A stretch of DNA of 64,000 bases from CAZFBA01 sp964517135 (lineage in GTDB: Bacteria; Cyanobacteriota; Vampirovibrionia; JBFMGH01), in contig CAZFBA010000022.1 of NCBI GenBank assembly GCA_964517135.1, forward strand, positions 1 to 64,000, read 5' to 3'. The stretch's first letter is position 1. Each line of letters starts with the position of its first letter. Positions 41,928 through 51,022 of the stretch are shown piece after piece. The translations under genes were made by a program, and so were the position numbers. Under the pieces are notes generated by a model, which did not search any database, was not told where the DNA came from, and was given only the letters and a program-made list of their open reading frames with translations.

Positions 41928-43004
41928 ATGTCAGAGCAAACCAGCCACAAAAAAGGTAAAATGAAAAAACGAAAACTGGCTCTTCGTATATTTATAAGTG
42001 TTGCTTTGATTCTGTTTTTTGTTTATTCTGTTGATTTGCAGGAAACATTTGAAGTTATCCTTAACACAAACTATTTATTGCTTTTAGTGTGCCTTATAAT
42101 TTACCTGTTAGGACAGTCAATCAGTGCATACAAATGGGGTGTAATCAGTAAAGTTATAGGTTTTAAGAATACATATGTAGAATACCTACAATATTACTAC
42201 ATTGGAATGTTTTTTAACCTGTTTTTACCTACTACCATTGGTGGAGATGTTGGTAAGGCATATTATCTTTCTAAAGGAGACCCGAATGGACGTAAAGCAC
42301 CGGCAATATATACTGTGCTGGCTGAGCGTTTTAGTGGTTTAACCGTTCTTGTATGGCTGGGAACCATAGCGCTGGTTTCTCCTGTAGGGCATAATGTTCC
42401 ACTGACAATAAAAATCTTTGCTGTATGCCTGTCGTTAGCTATTTTAATTGGGGCACCCTTATTTCCCTATTTTAATAAGCTAGCATTCAGCAGAAAAAAC
42501 TGGATCAATAGGTCTATGATGAAAGATGTTAAGGTTTTCTGGGAATATAAACTGGTTTTAAAATGTCTCGGGCTATCTTTATTATTCCACGGGCTTGTTA
42601 TTCTTATTCATATTTTGATTGGTCTTGCTATTAAACTCGATGTTCCTTTGATGTATTATTTTGCTGTCTATCCTGTGGTGGCTATTATAGGTTTTATACC
42701 GATTGCATTTAACGGCATTGGTGTAAGGGAAGGTGCTTACATATACTTTTTTAAACTTGCAGGTGTTGATATAAGTCATTCATTTGCTTTTGGTATTTTA
42801 TGGTTTGCAATAGTAGTTATTGCAAGCCTTATAGGTGGCATTGTATATATTAAAGGTCATCATGCTCCGCCAAAAATGGATGATGAAAATGAATTTACCC
42901 TGAAAAATATTGCCGAACAGGAAGAAATTGATTCTGAAGATGAACTAAAAGATGATAAAATAAATGTAAGTAATAATTTGATTTCTCATAAAAACCAGGG
43001 ATAA
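41928..43004 (+). CDS. YbhN/AglD-type flippase-like membrane protein (LPG_synthase_TM family)
   Basis: The protein has 358 residues and eight or nine transmembrane helices. The family motif LFLPTTIGGDVGKAYYL lies near residues 98-114, followed by an AERFSGL helix. The C-terminal stretch IAFNGIGVREGAYIYFF is also diagnostic. Members include the membrane part of lysyl-phosphatidylglycerol synthase and proteins beside polyprenyl-sugar enzymes, where a role in lipid or lipid-sugar flipping is suspected. The position between a GT2/ArnT pair and a cyclase, with 8-nt gaps on both sides, fits a lipid-linked sugar pathway. The tail is acidic and soluble. Confidence 0.8.
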   Translation: MSEQTSHKKGKMKKRKLALRIFISVALILFFVYSVDLQETFEVILNTNYLLLLVCLIIYLLGQSISAYKWGVISKVIGFKNTYVEYLQYYYIGMFFNLFLPTTIGGDVGKAYYLSKGDPNGRKAPAIYTVLAERFSGLTVLVWLGTIALVSPVGHNVPLTIKIFAVCLSLAILIGAPLFPYFNKLAFSRKNWINRSMMKDVKVFWEYKLVLKCLGLSLLFHGLVILIHILIGLAIKLDVPLMYYFAVYPVVAIIGFIPIAFNGIGVREGAYIYFFKLAGVDISHSFAFGILWFAIVVIASLIGGIVYIKGHHAPPKMDDENEFTLKNIAEQEEIDSEDELKDDKINVSNNLISHKNQG

Positions 43005-43012
43005 CAGGTAAT

Positions 43013-45133
43013 TTGAAAGATCGAATAAAAGAATTTATCAAGCGATACAAAAACTGGGATTTTATTATCCTGGCAATAGCCCTTCTAATTATCTATGTTG
43101 CTGTTTATCCTCTTGCACAATCTGCAGAAATGTTTGTTTATGATGTTATGATTAAGGTCTATACTCAGGCTACTGCTGCAAAGAAAGCTATAGCTGATGA
43201 CCGGATCGTTCTTGTAGTAATTGATGATGAGTCCCTGGAAGAAGTAGGAAGATGGCCATGGCCCCGTAAAATGTACATTGATATGTTTGATTATCTGCAA
43301 AACCACTCAGGAGCAAAGGTAATAGCCTTTGATAGCTTTATAAGAGGTAAAGATACCTGGAACCCGGATAGCGATGAGTATTTTTTCTCCAGTTTGAAAG
43401 ATTTTCCATCTGTCAAAATGGGGCTTGATTTTACTCAGGATATAAAAGGCAATGATCAGTCTGATTCTAAAACGGCTCTAATTACTAAATATGCACTAAA
43501 AAATATTAATGATTTTCGAAGAGATAAGAATAATCAGGGTATGTACAGGCTTAATACAAAGCCTATACCTGAACTTATAGAAAATGTAGATGGCATGGGC
43601 TCAGTCTTAACTGTTCCTGATGAAGATAAAAAGATTAGAATGATTTCACACATTTATTATGCAAGTAATAAATATTTTCCATCTCTTTCTCTGTTGACGA
43701 TTTTAACTTATTTTGATATTAAAAGTCCTGAAATTGAGCTTTTTGACGATTTTATTCGTGTTAAATCTAAACAAAATGAATTCAAAATACCTGTTGAAAA
43801 AAGCAATAAATACTATAATACACCTCAAGGAAAGGATAAGAACCTTTTTGTAAAGATAGTTTCTCTGCCAATAACCACTTTTGAAGTTTTTAAGAATAAA
43901 AAAGTCTATTATAATACCTGGATCAAATGGTATAAACCCATAGACGATACAACACTGACTCACCATTCGGTAAGTGCTTATAAGATATTTAATGCCTATA
44001 ATGCTTTACAGCAGGGAAAGATACCGGAACTTGATCCTGAAGTTTTTAAGGATAAAATTGTTGTTATAGGCTCTACAGCTACAGGTGTTTCAACATCTGG
44101 GTTGGATGATATCAAGGCAACACCACTATCTCCATATCAACCCGGTGTGGATATTCAGGCTACAGCAATAGATAATATTCTTAATCAGGACTTTATGGAT
44201 AAAGTGCCTGCATATGTAAATATCCTTATATTGTTTGGCTTTATTTCAACAATTGTAGTGCTTTCTTTGAGATCCCAGGATGTAAATGAGTCTTTAATTG
44301 CAGTGCTTGTTCTGGCTATGTTTTACTTTGTTATTGTTTTTTACTGGCTCTATCCAGGCAATATTATTGTAGATACTGTAACTCCTATCATTTATCTCTG
44401 TATAACCCCTATGATTATTTATACTTTCCAGTATTTTATTGAAAGACGAAAGAGGGGCCAGATACAGAATGTGTTCAGCAAATTTGTATCTTCAGAGGTT
44501 ATGGGAGAGATTTTGAAAGATCCTGATACGGTAAACCTCGGTGGTGAAAGGGCTGAAATAACCATACTGTTTTCTGATATTCGTGGGTTTACTACTATGT
44601 CAGAAAAACTACCCCCTGAAGAGGTCAGTGCTATTTTGATTGAGTATTTTAAAATTATGGAACCCATTATCAAAAAGCACAATGGAACAGTTGATAACTA
44701 CATGGGAGACGCAATTATGGCTATTTTCGGCGCACCGGTCCGACATGAAGACCATGCGCTCAGGGCAGTAAAAGCAGCTGTAGAGATGCAACACGAGCTC
44801 AAAAAACTTCAAGAAAAATGGAAAAAACAGGGTAAGCAGGCTTTTGGAATGGGAATAGGCATTAATACTGGTTATACATTTTTAGGGTATGTTGGAAGTA
44901 AAAACTTGATGCATTATACTGCAATTGGAGACGCTGTTAATATTGCAAGCAGGCTTGAACATCTAAACAAATTGTTTAATACAAGCGTAATTATTTCTCA
45001 TTTTACTTATGAAAAAGTCAGAAACCACGTAGAAGTGAGAGCTCTCAAGAAAGAAAATATCAGGGGAAGAAGCGAACCTGTTATGCTATACGAACTTAAG
45101 GGCATTAGAGACCTCAAAGATATTATTATGTAA
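43013..45133 (+). CDS. CHASE2-domain class III adenylate/guanylate cyclase
   Basis: The protein has 706 residues and a TTG start after AGGTAA. A first transmembrane helix (about 17-35) leads to an extracytoplasmic CHASE2 sensor (about 40-390). Three helices (about 395-475) and then a class III cyclase domain (about 510-690) follow. Metal-binding Asp residues are in FSDIRGF and YMGDAIMAIFG. YTAIGDAVNIASRLE gives the ribose/transition-state residues. At the adenine-specifying Lys position (three before GD) the protein has Asn562, so substrate choice is uncertain. It follows the flippase-like gene by 8 nt, so an envelope signal may be read by the same operon that modifies the envelope. Confidence 0.88.
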   Translation: MKDRIKEFIKRYKNWDFIILAIALLIIYVAVYPLAQSAEMFVYDVMIKVYTQATAAKKAIADDRIVLVVIDDESLEEVGRWPWPRKMYIDMFDYLQNHSGAKVIAFDSFIRGKDTWNPDSDEYFFSSLKDFPSVKMGLDFTQDIKGNDQSDSKTALITKYALKNINDFRRDKNNQGMYRLNTKPIPELIENVDGMGSVLTVPDEDKKIRMISHIYYASNKYFPSLSLLTILTYFDIKSPEIELFDDFIRVKSKQNEFKIPVEKSNKYYNTPQGKDKNLFVKIVSLPITTFEVFKNKKVYYNTWIKWYKPIDDTTLTHHSVSAYKIFNAYNALQQGKIPELDPEVFKDKIVVIGSTATGVSTSGLDDIKATPLSPYQPGVDIQATAIDNILNQDFMDKVPAYVNILILFGFISTIVVLSLRSQDVNESLIAVLVLAMFYFVIVFYWLYPGNIIVDTVTPIIYLCITPMIIYTFQYFIERRKRGQIQNVFSKFVSSEVMGEILKDPDTVNLGGERAEITILFSDIRGFTTMSEKLPPEEVSAILIEYFKIMEPIIKKHNGTVDNYMGDAIMAIFGAPVRHEDHALRAVKAAVEMQHELKKLQEKWKKQGKQAFGMGIGINTGYTFLGYVGSKNLMHYTAIGDAVNIASRLEHLNKLFNTSVIISHFTYEKVRNHVEVRALKKENIRGRSEPVMLYELKGIRDLKDIIM

Positions 45134-45334
45134 CTCTTTTCAAAAACTAGCCAATTGTTGTATGAACTTTTGTGACACTTACCTCTAAAATAGGCAATTT
45201 TTGTCATTAGAATGGTTTTATATAACTAAGATATACTAAATATATACCCAGAGCAAAAATAATCGTTCATCGAAGATGATATATAGATTTTAAGAATTAT
45301 GGATAGTGGAGAGAGGAAAGTTAGGTAGATATCC

Positions 45335-45358
45335 ACAGTAGTTGAGCTACTGTTTTTT
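45335..45358 (+). terminator. Intrinsic terminator of the glycan-cyclase operon
   Basis: ACAGTAG (45335-45341) and CTACTGT (45347-45353) form a 7-bp stem with loop TTGAG, and the stem runs into six T. It lies about 200 bp after the cyclase stop on the plus strand. The 318-bp gap otherwise holds only this and the opposing porin terminator. Confidence 0.6.
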
Positions 45359-45380
45359 CTTTTGTTATGTTGCTTTTTAA

Positions 45381-45407
45381 GAAAAATACCTGGTATTTTC
45401 CAGGTAT
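45381..45407 (-). terminator. Intrinsic terminator of the SLH porin gene
   Basis: ATACCTGG (45386-45393) and CCAGGTAT (45400-45407) form a perfect 8-bp stem with a 6-nt loop. Read on the minus strand it is followed by five T. It lies about 45 bp beyond the porin stop codon. Confidence 0.75.
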
Positions 45408-45451
45408 AAGTCATTACGCATCCATGAAAGTACTGCTATTATTTATATTAC

Positions 45452-47038
45452 TTAAAAAGTCAGGTATGATCTAAAGCCTATTACTGTATTGAGAGGTCTT
45501 TTAAATCCACCTGGAGAATAAATAGCTTGAAAATGAGGGCCTATTGATAGCATCTCATTTATCTGTGCTTTGTAATAAGCTTCTATAACCTTTTCAGATC
45601 GAGTATTTAACCCTCGAGGGTTGTTAAAGGTGTTAGTAATAGGTGTAGCCATTGCGTAAGCTATTCCTAAGATGTCATCTGGACGTTGTTTTATATAATC
45701 ACCGACAGGGAATTCTGCACCAAAGCTGTTTGCCTGTCTGACATTATTCCATATTTCTGTTGCCGGACCTGAGTCATTGATTCCATAGCGGGCAAATACC
45801 CTCATGTTTTTGTATAGTTGCTGATCAAAGCTAATGTAAAGACCTTTCCCTGTTCTATCCTTATCTCTATAGGGCATAAATTGCAGGTCTGAACTGTTGA
45901 TATATCCATTGTAACCGCCTGCTCTGAGGTTTCCTTCTTTGTTTTTGATATAATACTGGATTCCTCCCTCATATAGTGCAGCAAATGCCCCTTCAAGTTT
46001 GTCAATATCAACGCATAGCAAGCCTGCTTTTAAATCGATGTTTAGTTTGTCTTTTATGACAGGTTGATGCCATTGTATTACGCCGCCAGGAGAAATGTAT
46101 ATTGGCATGAATGCACGGTTATTAACCAGTGCCAGATTTGAAAACTGTGTATTTTCACTATTTGCTACAGCGTTAAGGTCAAAATAGTTAGTGATATCTA
46201 CAAGACCGCCCTGTAGATTTAAGATTCCATCCTGTGGGAGTTTGATATCTTGTGACAAAAGAGCCTGTTCAATAAAAGCATTGGCCCTTGTCATAGAGAA
46301 TCCACCTGTGCTTCTGACGTCTTCACTATAAATCGATTCGTCAGATTCGACATCATTAAAGAGATTTAAAACATTACCTGTTGGTATAGTGCTGTCAAGA
46401 GGACCCTGACGGCCTATTGCTGCGGTAAGTCTAAAAAAGGCTTTCCCTTCTCCCCAGATGCTTTCAGGGCTATCTTCATTATAAGTAACTTCTGTATCAT
46501 TTCTAACTCTGAGAGTAGCGCCAATGCCGTTGGATTCTCCTCGGCCCTGATCGGCCTGAGTTAAAAGTAACATATCCTGGCTATTTCTAACCCTTTCAAT
46601 TTTTTCCAGACGACCTCTATGTTCAGATAGTTGTGCATCCTGTTCAATGTTTTTTCTTTCTATTGCTTCTGCCCTGAGTTTAAAGGCTGCTAGTTCTGTT
46701 TCAAATTCTTTCTGGAGTCTAATAACAAGTTCCAGATCTTTTCTATCAGCTTTTTCCATGCCGAGTTTAGCCATTTGTTCTCCGAGGATCAGTGCAACCT
46801 GATCCAGGGCTGCTGCCATCTCAAATCGGCTTGCTGTTGAATTACCTTTAAATGTATTATCTGGATATCCTTTAATGCCATATTTGTTAACAAGATTTTT
46901 AACTGAATCGTATGCCCAATCAGTTGTTTTTAGATCCTGTATTTCGTCTATGCTACTGGTTCTGGCCTCTAAGGTATTCCATGATGTAAAAACCCCAGTT
47001 AATGCTATAAGTAATAGCAATAAAATCTTTTTATTCAC
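45452..47038 (-). CDS. SLH-domain OprB-family outer-membrane porin
   Basis: The protein has 528 residues and a GTG start, with AAGGAGA 6 nt upstream. A signal peptide (about 1-25) is followed by one SLH domain (about 30-90; DLKTTDWAYDSVKNLVNKYGIKGYPDNTF and SRFEMAAALDQV are its core, quoted here in part), a coiled coil (about 100-160) and an OprB-type beta-barrel (about 175-528) that ends in the aromatic FRSYLTF. This arrangement is the standard major porin of Cyanobacteria and their non-photosynthetic relatives, where the SLH domain grips pyruvylated wall polymer and the barrel admits solutes. It is monocistronic, with its own promoter and terminator. Confidence 0.9.
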   Translation of the reverse strand: MNKKILLLLLIALTGVFTSWNTLEARTSSIDEIQDLKTTDWAYDSVKNLVNKYGIKGYPDNTFKGNSTASRFEMAAALDQVALILGEQMAKLGMEKADRKDLELVIRLQKEFETELAAFKLRAEAIERKNIEQDAQLSEHRGRLEKIERVRNSQDMLLLTQADQGRGESNGIGATLRVRNDTEVTYNEDSPESIWGEGKAFFRLTAAIGRQGPLDSTIPTGNVLNLFNDVESDESIYSEDVRSTGGFSMTRANAFIEQALLSQDIKLPQDGILNLQGGLVDITNYFDLNAVANSENTQFSNLALVNNRAFMPIYISPGGVIQWHQPVIKDKLNIDLKAGLLCVDIDKLEGAFAALYEGGIQYYIKNKEGNLRAGGYNGYINSSDLQFMPYRDKDRTGKGLYISFDQQLYKNMRVFARYGINDSGPATEIWNNVRQANSFGAEFPVGDYIKQRPDDILGIAYAMATPITNTFNNPRGLNTRSEKVIEAYYKAQINEMLSIGPHFQAIYSPGGFKRPLNTVIGFRSYLTF

Positions 47039-47061
47039 TACACACGTCTCCTTTAAGAGTT

Positions 47062-47089
47062 GTTATAATACTACTGGCTAAATTAGCAA
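47062..47089 (-). promoter_or_regulatory. Candidate promoter of the SLH porin gene
   Basis: Read on the minus strand: -35-like TTGCTA (47084-47089), 16-bp spacer, -10-like TATAAC (47062-47067). It ends about 24 bp upstream of the GTG start. Confidence 0.4.
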
Positions 47090-47213
47090 TTATTTTAAAG
47101 AAATAAGAGTTCTTAAAAAACTTCTGAATTAAGGTTAATGGATTAATATTTCCGGGATGTTACCTGTTCATAAAAAGATCATTAATTTTGTGTTAAATAA
47201 TTTATCCTGTAAT

Positions 47214-47230
47214 ATACCCCAGCAGGGTAT
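47214..47230. repeat. Inverted repeat upstream of the his operon
   Basis: ATACCC (47214-47219), 5-nt spacer, GGGTAT (47225-47230). It lies in the 313-bp divergent gap between the porin and the his operon and could be a regulator site. No T-tract follows, and no histidine leader peptide or T-box was seen in the gap. Confidence 0.3.
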
Positions 47231-47351
47231 GTTACAGCGAAAATTTAATATTATTCCTTAACAAATCAGCAATGATATTTGATAACTCATTCTGAAAGTT
47301 GGATAATAATGTGAGTATATATTTTTTACCAGCAGTGCTCAGGAGACAGAT

Positions 47352-49085
47352 ATGGTTAACCCAAAAGAGGAATATCAGGCAATAGAATCTTATACTATTG
47401 CAAGGTATGAGCAAGATTATATCTTGAAACTTGATATGAATGAAAATACCCTGGGATGTTCACCCTTTGTTGAGTCTGCGATCAAAAGCCTTAGTCCTGC
47501 TGATTTTTCAAAGTACCCGACATACGGAGAAATAGAGGATAAAATTGCAAATTTTTTCGGGTTAGAAACTTCACAGGTAGTTGTGACCAATGGGGGTGAT
47601 GCTGGCATAAATGCAATGTATAACACCTATGTTAATCCTGAAGATGAGATTATATACACAGTACCTACATATGTAATGTATAAGATTGATGCCCAGCGTG
47701 TAAGAGCAATGATTGTACAGGTGCCTTACGAGCAAAAATGGATTTATCCAGTAGATAAGGTTATTGAAAAAGTAAGCAATAGAACAAAACTCATTGTGAT
47801 AAGTTCTCCTGCAAATCCTACTGGTGATATTGTTCCTGAAGAAGATATATGTAAAATACTTGAAGCTGCACCTGATACTATGTTGTTGCTTGATGAAGCT
47901 TACTGGAGGTTTACTTCAAGGGAGAATAAAACACTTAAACACCTTATCAATAAATATGATAACCTGACAATTATGCATACTTTCTCCAAAGATTACGGAC
48001 TGGCAGGTATAAGAATTGGTTATCTAATCTCTAAATCTGATAATATTGAGCAAATCAGAAAGTCAATGGATCCATTTTCAGTGAATATTATAGCAAATAA
48101 AGCAGCTATGGCAGCTATGGACGATCAGGATTTCGTTCAAAACTATGTAAATCAGGTGAAAGAGAGCAAAGAATATGTAAAAAATGAATTGAAGAACATA
48201 GCAGATGAGGTTTATGACTCAGAAGCAAATTTCATCTTCTTTTATGTGGGGTATAAACAAGAATGGTATCATTCAAAGCTTATTAAAAAAAGGATTAAGC
48301 TCAGGCGATATCCGAATAACCCTATGCTGGAAGGCTATATTAGATTAACACTGGGTACAATTGACCAGATGAAAATAGTTATCAATCATCTAAAAGACTA
48401 TGAACTTATTATCTTTGATATTGATGGTGTTCTGGTTGATGAAAGTCAGACCTACCGCAAGGCGATCAGGTGTACGTATCAGTATTTTGCCGGCAAAGAA
48501 ATTTCCTTTGAAAAGATACAGGAATACAAGAATAAGGGAGGATTTAATAACGATTGGAAGCTTACCAGGCATCTTCTAAAACTTGAAAATATTAATATTA
48601 CAATGGATGAGGTTATTAACAAATTTCAAGAATATTACTTTAATGACGGTAAAGGTTTTATAGCAGAAGAAACTCTGCTTGTGAATAAAGAGCTTATAAA
48701 AAACCTTGCCAGGAAGTATAAACTTGCTGTTTTTACAGGTAGGCCCAGGTCAGAAGCTTTATATATCCTCTCAAAAGAAGGAATAAAGAACTGTTTTGAT
48801 ATTATAATATCAATGGATGACGTCCCACAGGGTAAAGGGAAGCCAGACCCCTGGGGATTGGAAGAGATTTGCAATAAACTTGGTACAAGAAATGCTATTT
48901 ATATTGGTGATATGCCTGATGATATAGAGGCCTCAGAAGCTGCAAATCTTGATTCTGCTGGCATTCTACCTCCTCAGGACAAATCAGAATCTCTTGCACA
49001 ACTACTTATTTCTAAAGGTGCTATAAGCGTTTACGATAATGCTAGTGAAGCAATTAAAAGAATATTCGGTGAAACACTTACTTAA
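47352..49085 (+). CDS. hisC: Histidinol-phosphate aminotransferase fused to a HAD phosphatase
   Basis: The protein has 577 residues. Residues 1-348 are a HisC-type class I/II aminotransferase: NENTLGCSP, SSPANPTG, LDEAYWRF, and the PLP lysine K213 in HTFSKDYGLAGIRIGY with R221. Residues 351-577 are a HAD-IA hydrolase: FDIDGVLVD with the nucleophile D356 and acid D358, VFTGRPRSE, GKGKPDPWG and YIGDMPDDIEA. The pathway needs histidinol-phosphate phosphatase just after imidazole-acetol-phosphate handling by HisC, and no other phosphatase is in the operon, so the HAD half is a candidate for that step. That is inference. AGGAGA 7 nt before the ATG sets the start; hisB follows after 11 nt. Confidence 0.88.
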   Translation: MVNPKEEYQAIESYTIARYEQDYILKLDMNENTLGCSPFVESAIKSLSPADFSKYPTYGEIEDKIANFFGLETSQVVVTNGGDAGINAMYNTYVNPEDEIIYTVPTYVMYKIDAQRVRAMIVQVPYEQKWIYPVDKVIEKVSNRTKLIVISSPANPTGDIVPEEDICKILEAAPDTMLLLDEAYWRFTSRENKTLKHLINKYDNLTIMHTFSKDYGLAGIRIGYLISKSDNIEQIRKSMDPFSVNIIANKAAMAAMDDQDFVQNYVNQVKESKEYVKNELKNIADEVYDSEANFIFFYVGYKQEWYHSKLIKKRIKLRRYPNNPMLEGYIRLTLGTIDQMKIVINHLKDYELIIFDIDGVLVDESQTYRKAIRCTYQYFAGKEISFEKIQEYKNKGGFNNDWKLTRHLLKLENINITMDEVINKFQEYYFNDGKGFIAEETLLVNKELIKNLARKYKLAVFTGRPRSEALYILSKEGIKNCFDIIISMDDVPQGKGKPDPWGLEEICNKLGTRNAIYIGDMPDDIEASEAANLDSAGILPPQDKSESLAQLLISKGAISVYDNASEAIKRIFGETLT

Positions 49086-49096
49086 AGGGTTGTAAA

Positions 49097-49681
49097 ATGA
49101 GAGAATTTATATTTAGAAGAGATACATCAGAGTCTAATGTTCTTGTTGACATTAATCTTGATGAGTATACAGAGCCTAAAATTTCTTCACCTATCAGGTT
49201 TTTAAACCATATGCTTTACTTATATGCTTTTCACAGCAGGTTTTCTCTTGAAATAGAAGCAAAAAGTATTGATGGTGACCCGCATCATCTGGTTGAAGAT
49301 ATTGGAATCACTCTAGGGATAGCTACTAAAAATGCACTGGCTGATAAAAAAAGCATTAATCGCTATGGATGCTGGTTGTTACCTATGGATGAGGCTCTGG
49401 TTATGACAGCTGTTGATGTTAGCGGTAGGCCATATTCAAATATAGAACTTAACTTTAAAAATTATATGATTAATGATCTCCCTGCTGACTTGCTTAAACA
49501 CTTTTTTAACAGCTATGCTGTTCATCTAATGGGCACAATACATATTAAACAGTTAAATGGAGAGAATGATCACCATATAGCAGAATCAGCATTTAAATCA
49601 TTTGCCTTTGCAATGAGTCAGGCCTGTTCCTTTTCTGAAAAATATTCCAACGTGACTCCTTCATCAAAAGGAGTCCTCTAG
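49097..49681 (+). CDS. hisB: Imidazoleglycerol-phosphate dehydratase
   Basis: This enzyme dehydrates IGP to imidazole-acetol phosphate using two Mn ions. At 194 residues it is the single-domain form, without the N-terminal phosphatase of E. coli HisB. The metal motifs are DPHHLVEDIGITLG (a Leu in place of the more usual Thr) and DHHIAESAFKSFA. FLNHMLYLYAFHS carries a further conserved His. Its stop overlaps the hisH start by 1 nt. Confidence 0.95.
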   Translation: MREFIFRRDTSESNVLVDINLDEYTEPKISSPIRFLNHMLYLYAFHSRFSLEIEAKSIDGDPHHLVEDIGITLGIATKNALADKKSINRYGCWLLPMDEALVMTAVDVSGRPYSNIELNFKNYMINDLPADLLKHFFNSYAVHLMGTIHIKQLNGENDHHIAESAFKSFAFAMSQACSFSEKYSNVTPSSKGVL

Positions 49682-50274
49682 TGTCTGTGTCAGTTCTTAA
49701 TTATGGGGCAGGAAATCTGAAAAGTATCACTAATCTACTGGATTATATTAAGGCTAACTATCAAATAATTCAAACAAGAAAAGAAATAGAAGAATCTGAA
49801 ACATTAATATTGCCTGGCGTTGGTCATTTTGGACAGCTTATAGACTATCTGGATACTAATAACCTGAAAAGTGTTCTTATTGATTATATTAAATCCGGTA
49901 AGCCATACCTTGGAATCTGTCTTGGATTACAGATTTTATTTGAAAGTAGTGAAGAAGCACCGGGTAAAAAGGGGCTTGATGTTTTTCCAGGAAAGGTATT
50001 AAGATTTAAGCATGGTAAAGTGCCTCAAATAGGCTGGAATAAGTTAGTAAGCTGTTCAGAAAACTCTTTGCTGAGAGATGATTATGTGTACTTTGTTAAT
50101 TCATACTATGTGGATACTGATAAAGATAGTATTATTGCCTCAAAAACCGACTATTATATAGATTTTGTAAGTGGTATACAAAACGATAACCTTCTTGCTG
50201 TTCAGTTTCACCCGGAAAAAAGCGGCAAGGCTGGTGGTGAGATGGTTAAAAGGTGGTTAAACCATGTTAGCTAA
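49681..50274 (+). CDS. hisH: Imidazole glycerol phosphate synthase, glutaminase subunit
   Basis: HisH supplies ammonia from glutamine to HisF. In this 197-residue protein the class I glutaminase triad is Cys80 (YLGICLGLQ), His177 and Glu179 (QFHPEKSG). LPGVGHFGQ forms the oxyanion side. The start is GTG, with a perfect AAAGGAG at 49667-49673, and it overlaps the hisB stop (TAGTG). It overlaps hisF by 11 nt, as expected for subunits made in equal amounts. Confidence 0.95.
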   Translation: MSVSVLNYGAGNLKSITNLLDYIKANYQIIQTRKEIEESETLILPGVGHFGQLIDYLDTNNLKSVLIDYIKSGKPYLGICLGLQILFESSEEAPGKKGLDVFPGKVLRFKHGKVPQIGWNKLVSCSENSLLRDDYVYFVNSYYVDTDKDSIIASKTDYYIDFVSGIQNDNLLAVQFHPEKSGKAGGEMVKRWLNHVS

Positions 50275-51022
50275 AAGAATTATACCCTGCCTGGATGTTA
50301 AAGATGGCCAGACAGTTAAAGGAATAAATTTTGTAAATTTGCGTTATGCAGGAGATCCGGTTGAGTTAGCCCGCCGTTATGACAGGGAAGGAGCAGATGA
50401 GCTTGTTTTTCTTGATATAACAGCTACTAATGAAGCCCGTCAGACAATGTTAAATGTTGTTGAAGCTGTAGCAAAGCAGGTTTTTATACCCCTGGCAGTG
50501 GGTGGTGGCATCAGGACAATCGATGACATTAGAAACCTGTTATGCTGCGGTGCTGATAAGGTATCTTTAAATACTGCTGCTGTTAAAACCCCTGAACTCA
50601 TTGAACAGGGAGCCAGCGCTTTTGGCTCACAGTGTATTACAGTTGCAGTTGACTCAAAGAAAGAAGGCAATGACTTTTATGTATACATTAATGCTGGACA
50701 GAAAAGAACAGATTGGAAAGTACTTGACTGGGTTAAGGAAGTAGAAAAACTGGGAGCAGGTGAAATACTCTTAACTTCAATGGATGCAGACGGTACTCAA
50801 GCAGGATATGATTTGGATATTACAAAATTAATTTCTGAAAATACTAACTTGCCAGTGATTGCCTCAGGTGGAGCAAGTAAAGAGCCTTCTACTTTCTATG
50901 ATGTACTAACTCAAGGGTCAGCAGATGCTGCTCTGGCAGCTTCTGTTTTTCACTTTAATACTCTACCAATAAAGGAGCTAAAACACTATCTTAATGAACG
51001 GGGTGTAACAGTAAGACTATGA
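50264..51022 (+). CDS. hisF: Imidazole glycerol phosphate synthase, cyclase subunit
   Basis: This is a (beta/alpha)8 barrel of 252 residues that makes IGP and AICAR from PRFAR and ammonia. Catalytic Asp11 lies in PCLDVKDGQTVKG, and the second Asp in VAVDSKKEG. Phosphate sites GGGIRTIDD and ASGGASKEP are complete. AICAR released here feeds back to purine synthesis. The start overlaps hisH and the end overlaps hisA by 4 nt. Confidence 0.96.
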   Translation: MLAKRIIPCLDVKDGQTVKGINFVNLRYAGDPVELARRYDREGADELVFLDITATNEARQTMLNVVEAVAKQVFIPLAVGGGIRTIDDIRNLLCCGADKVSLNTAAVKTPELIEQGASAFGSQCITVAVDSKKEGNDFYVYINAGQKRTDWKVLDWVKEVEKLGAGEILLTSMDADGTQAGYDLDITKLISENTNLPVIASGGASKEPSTFYDVLTQGSADAALAASVFHFNTLPIKELKHYLNERGVTVRL

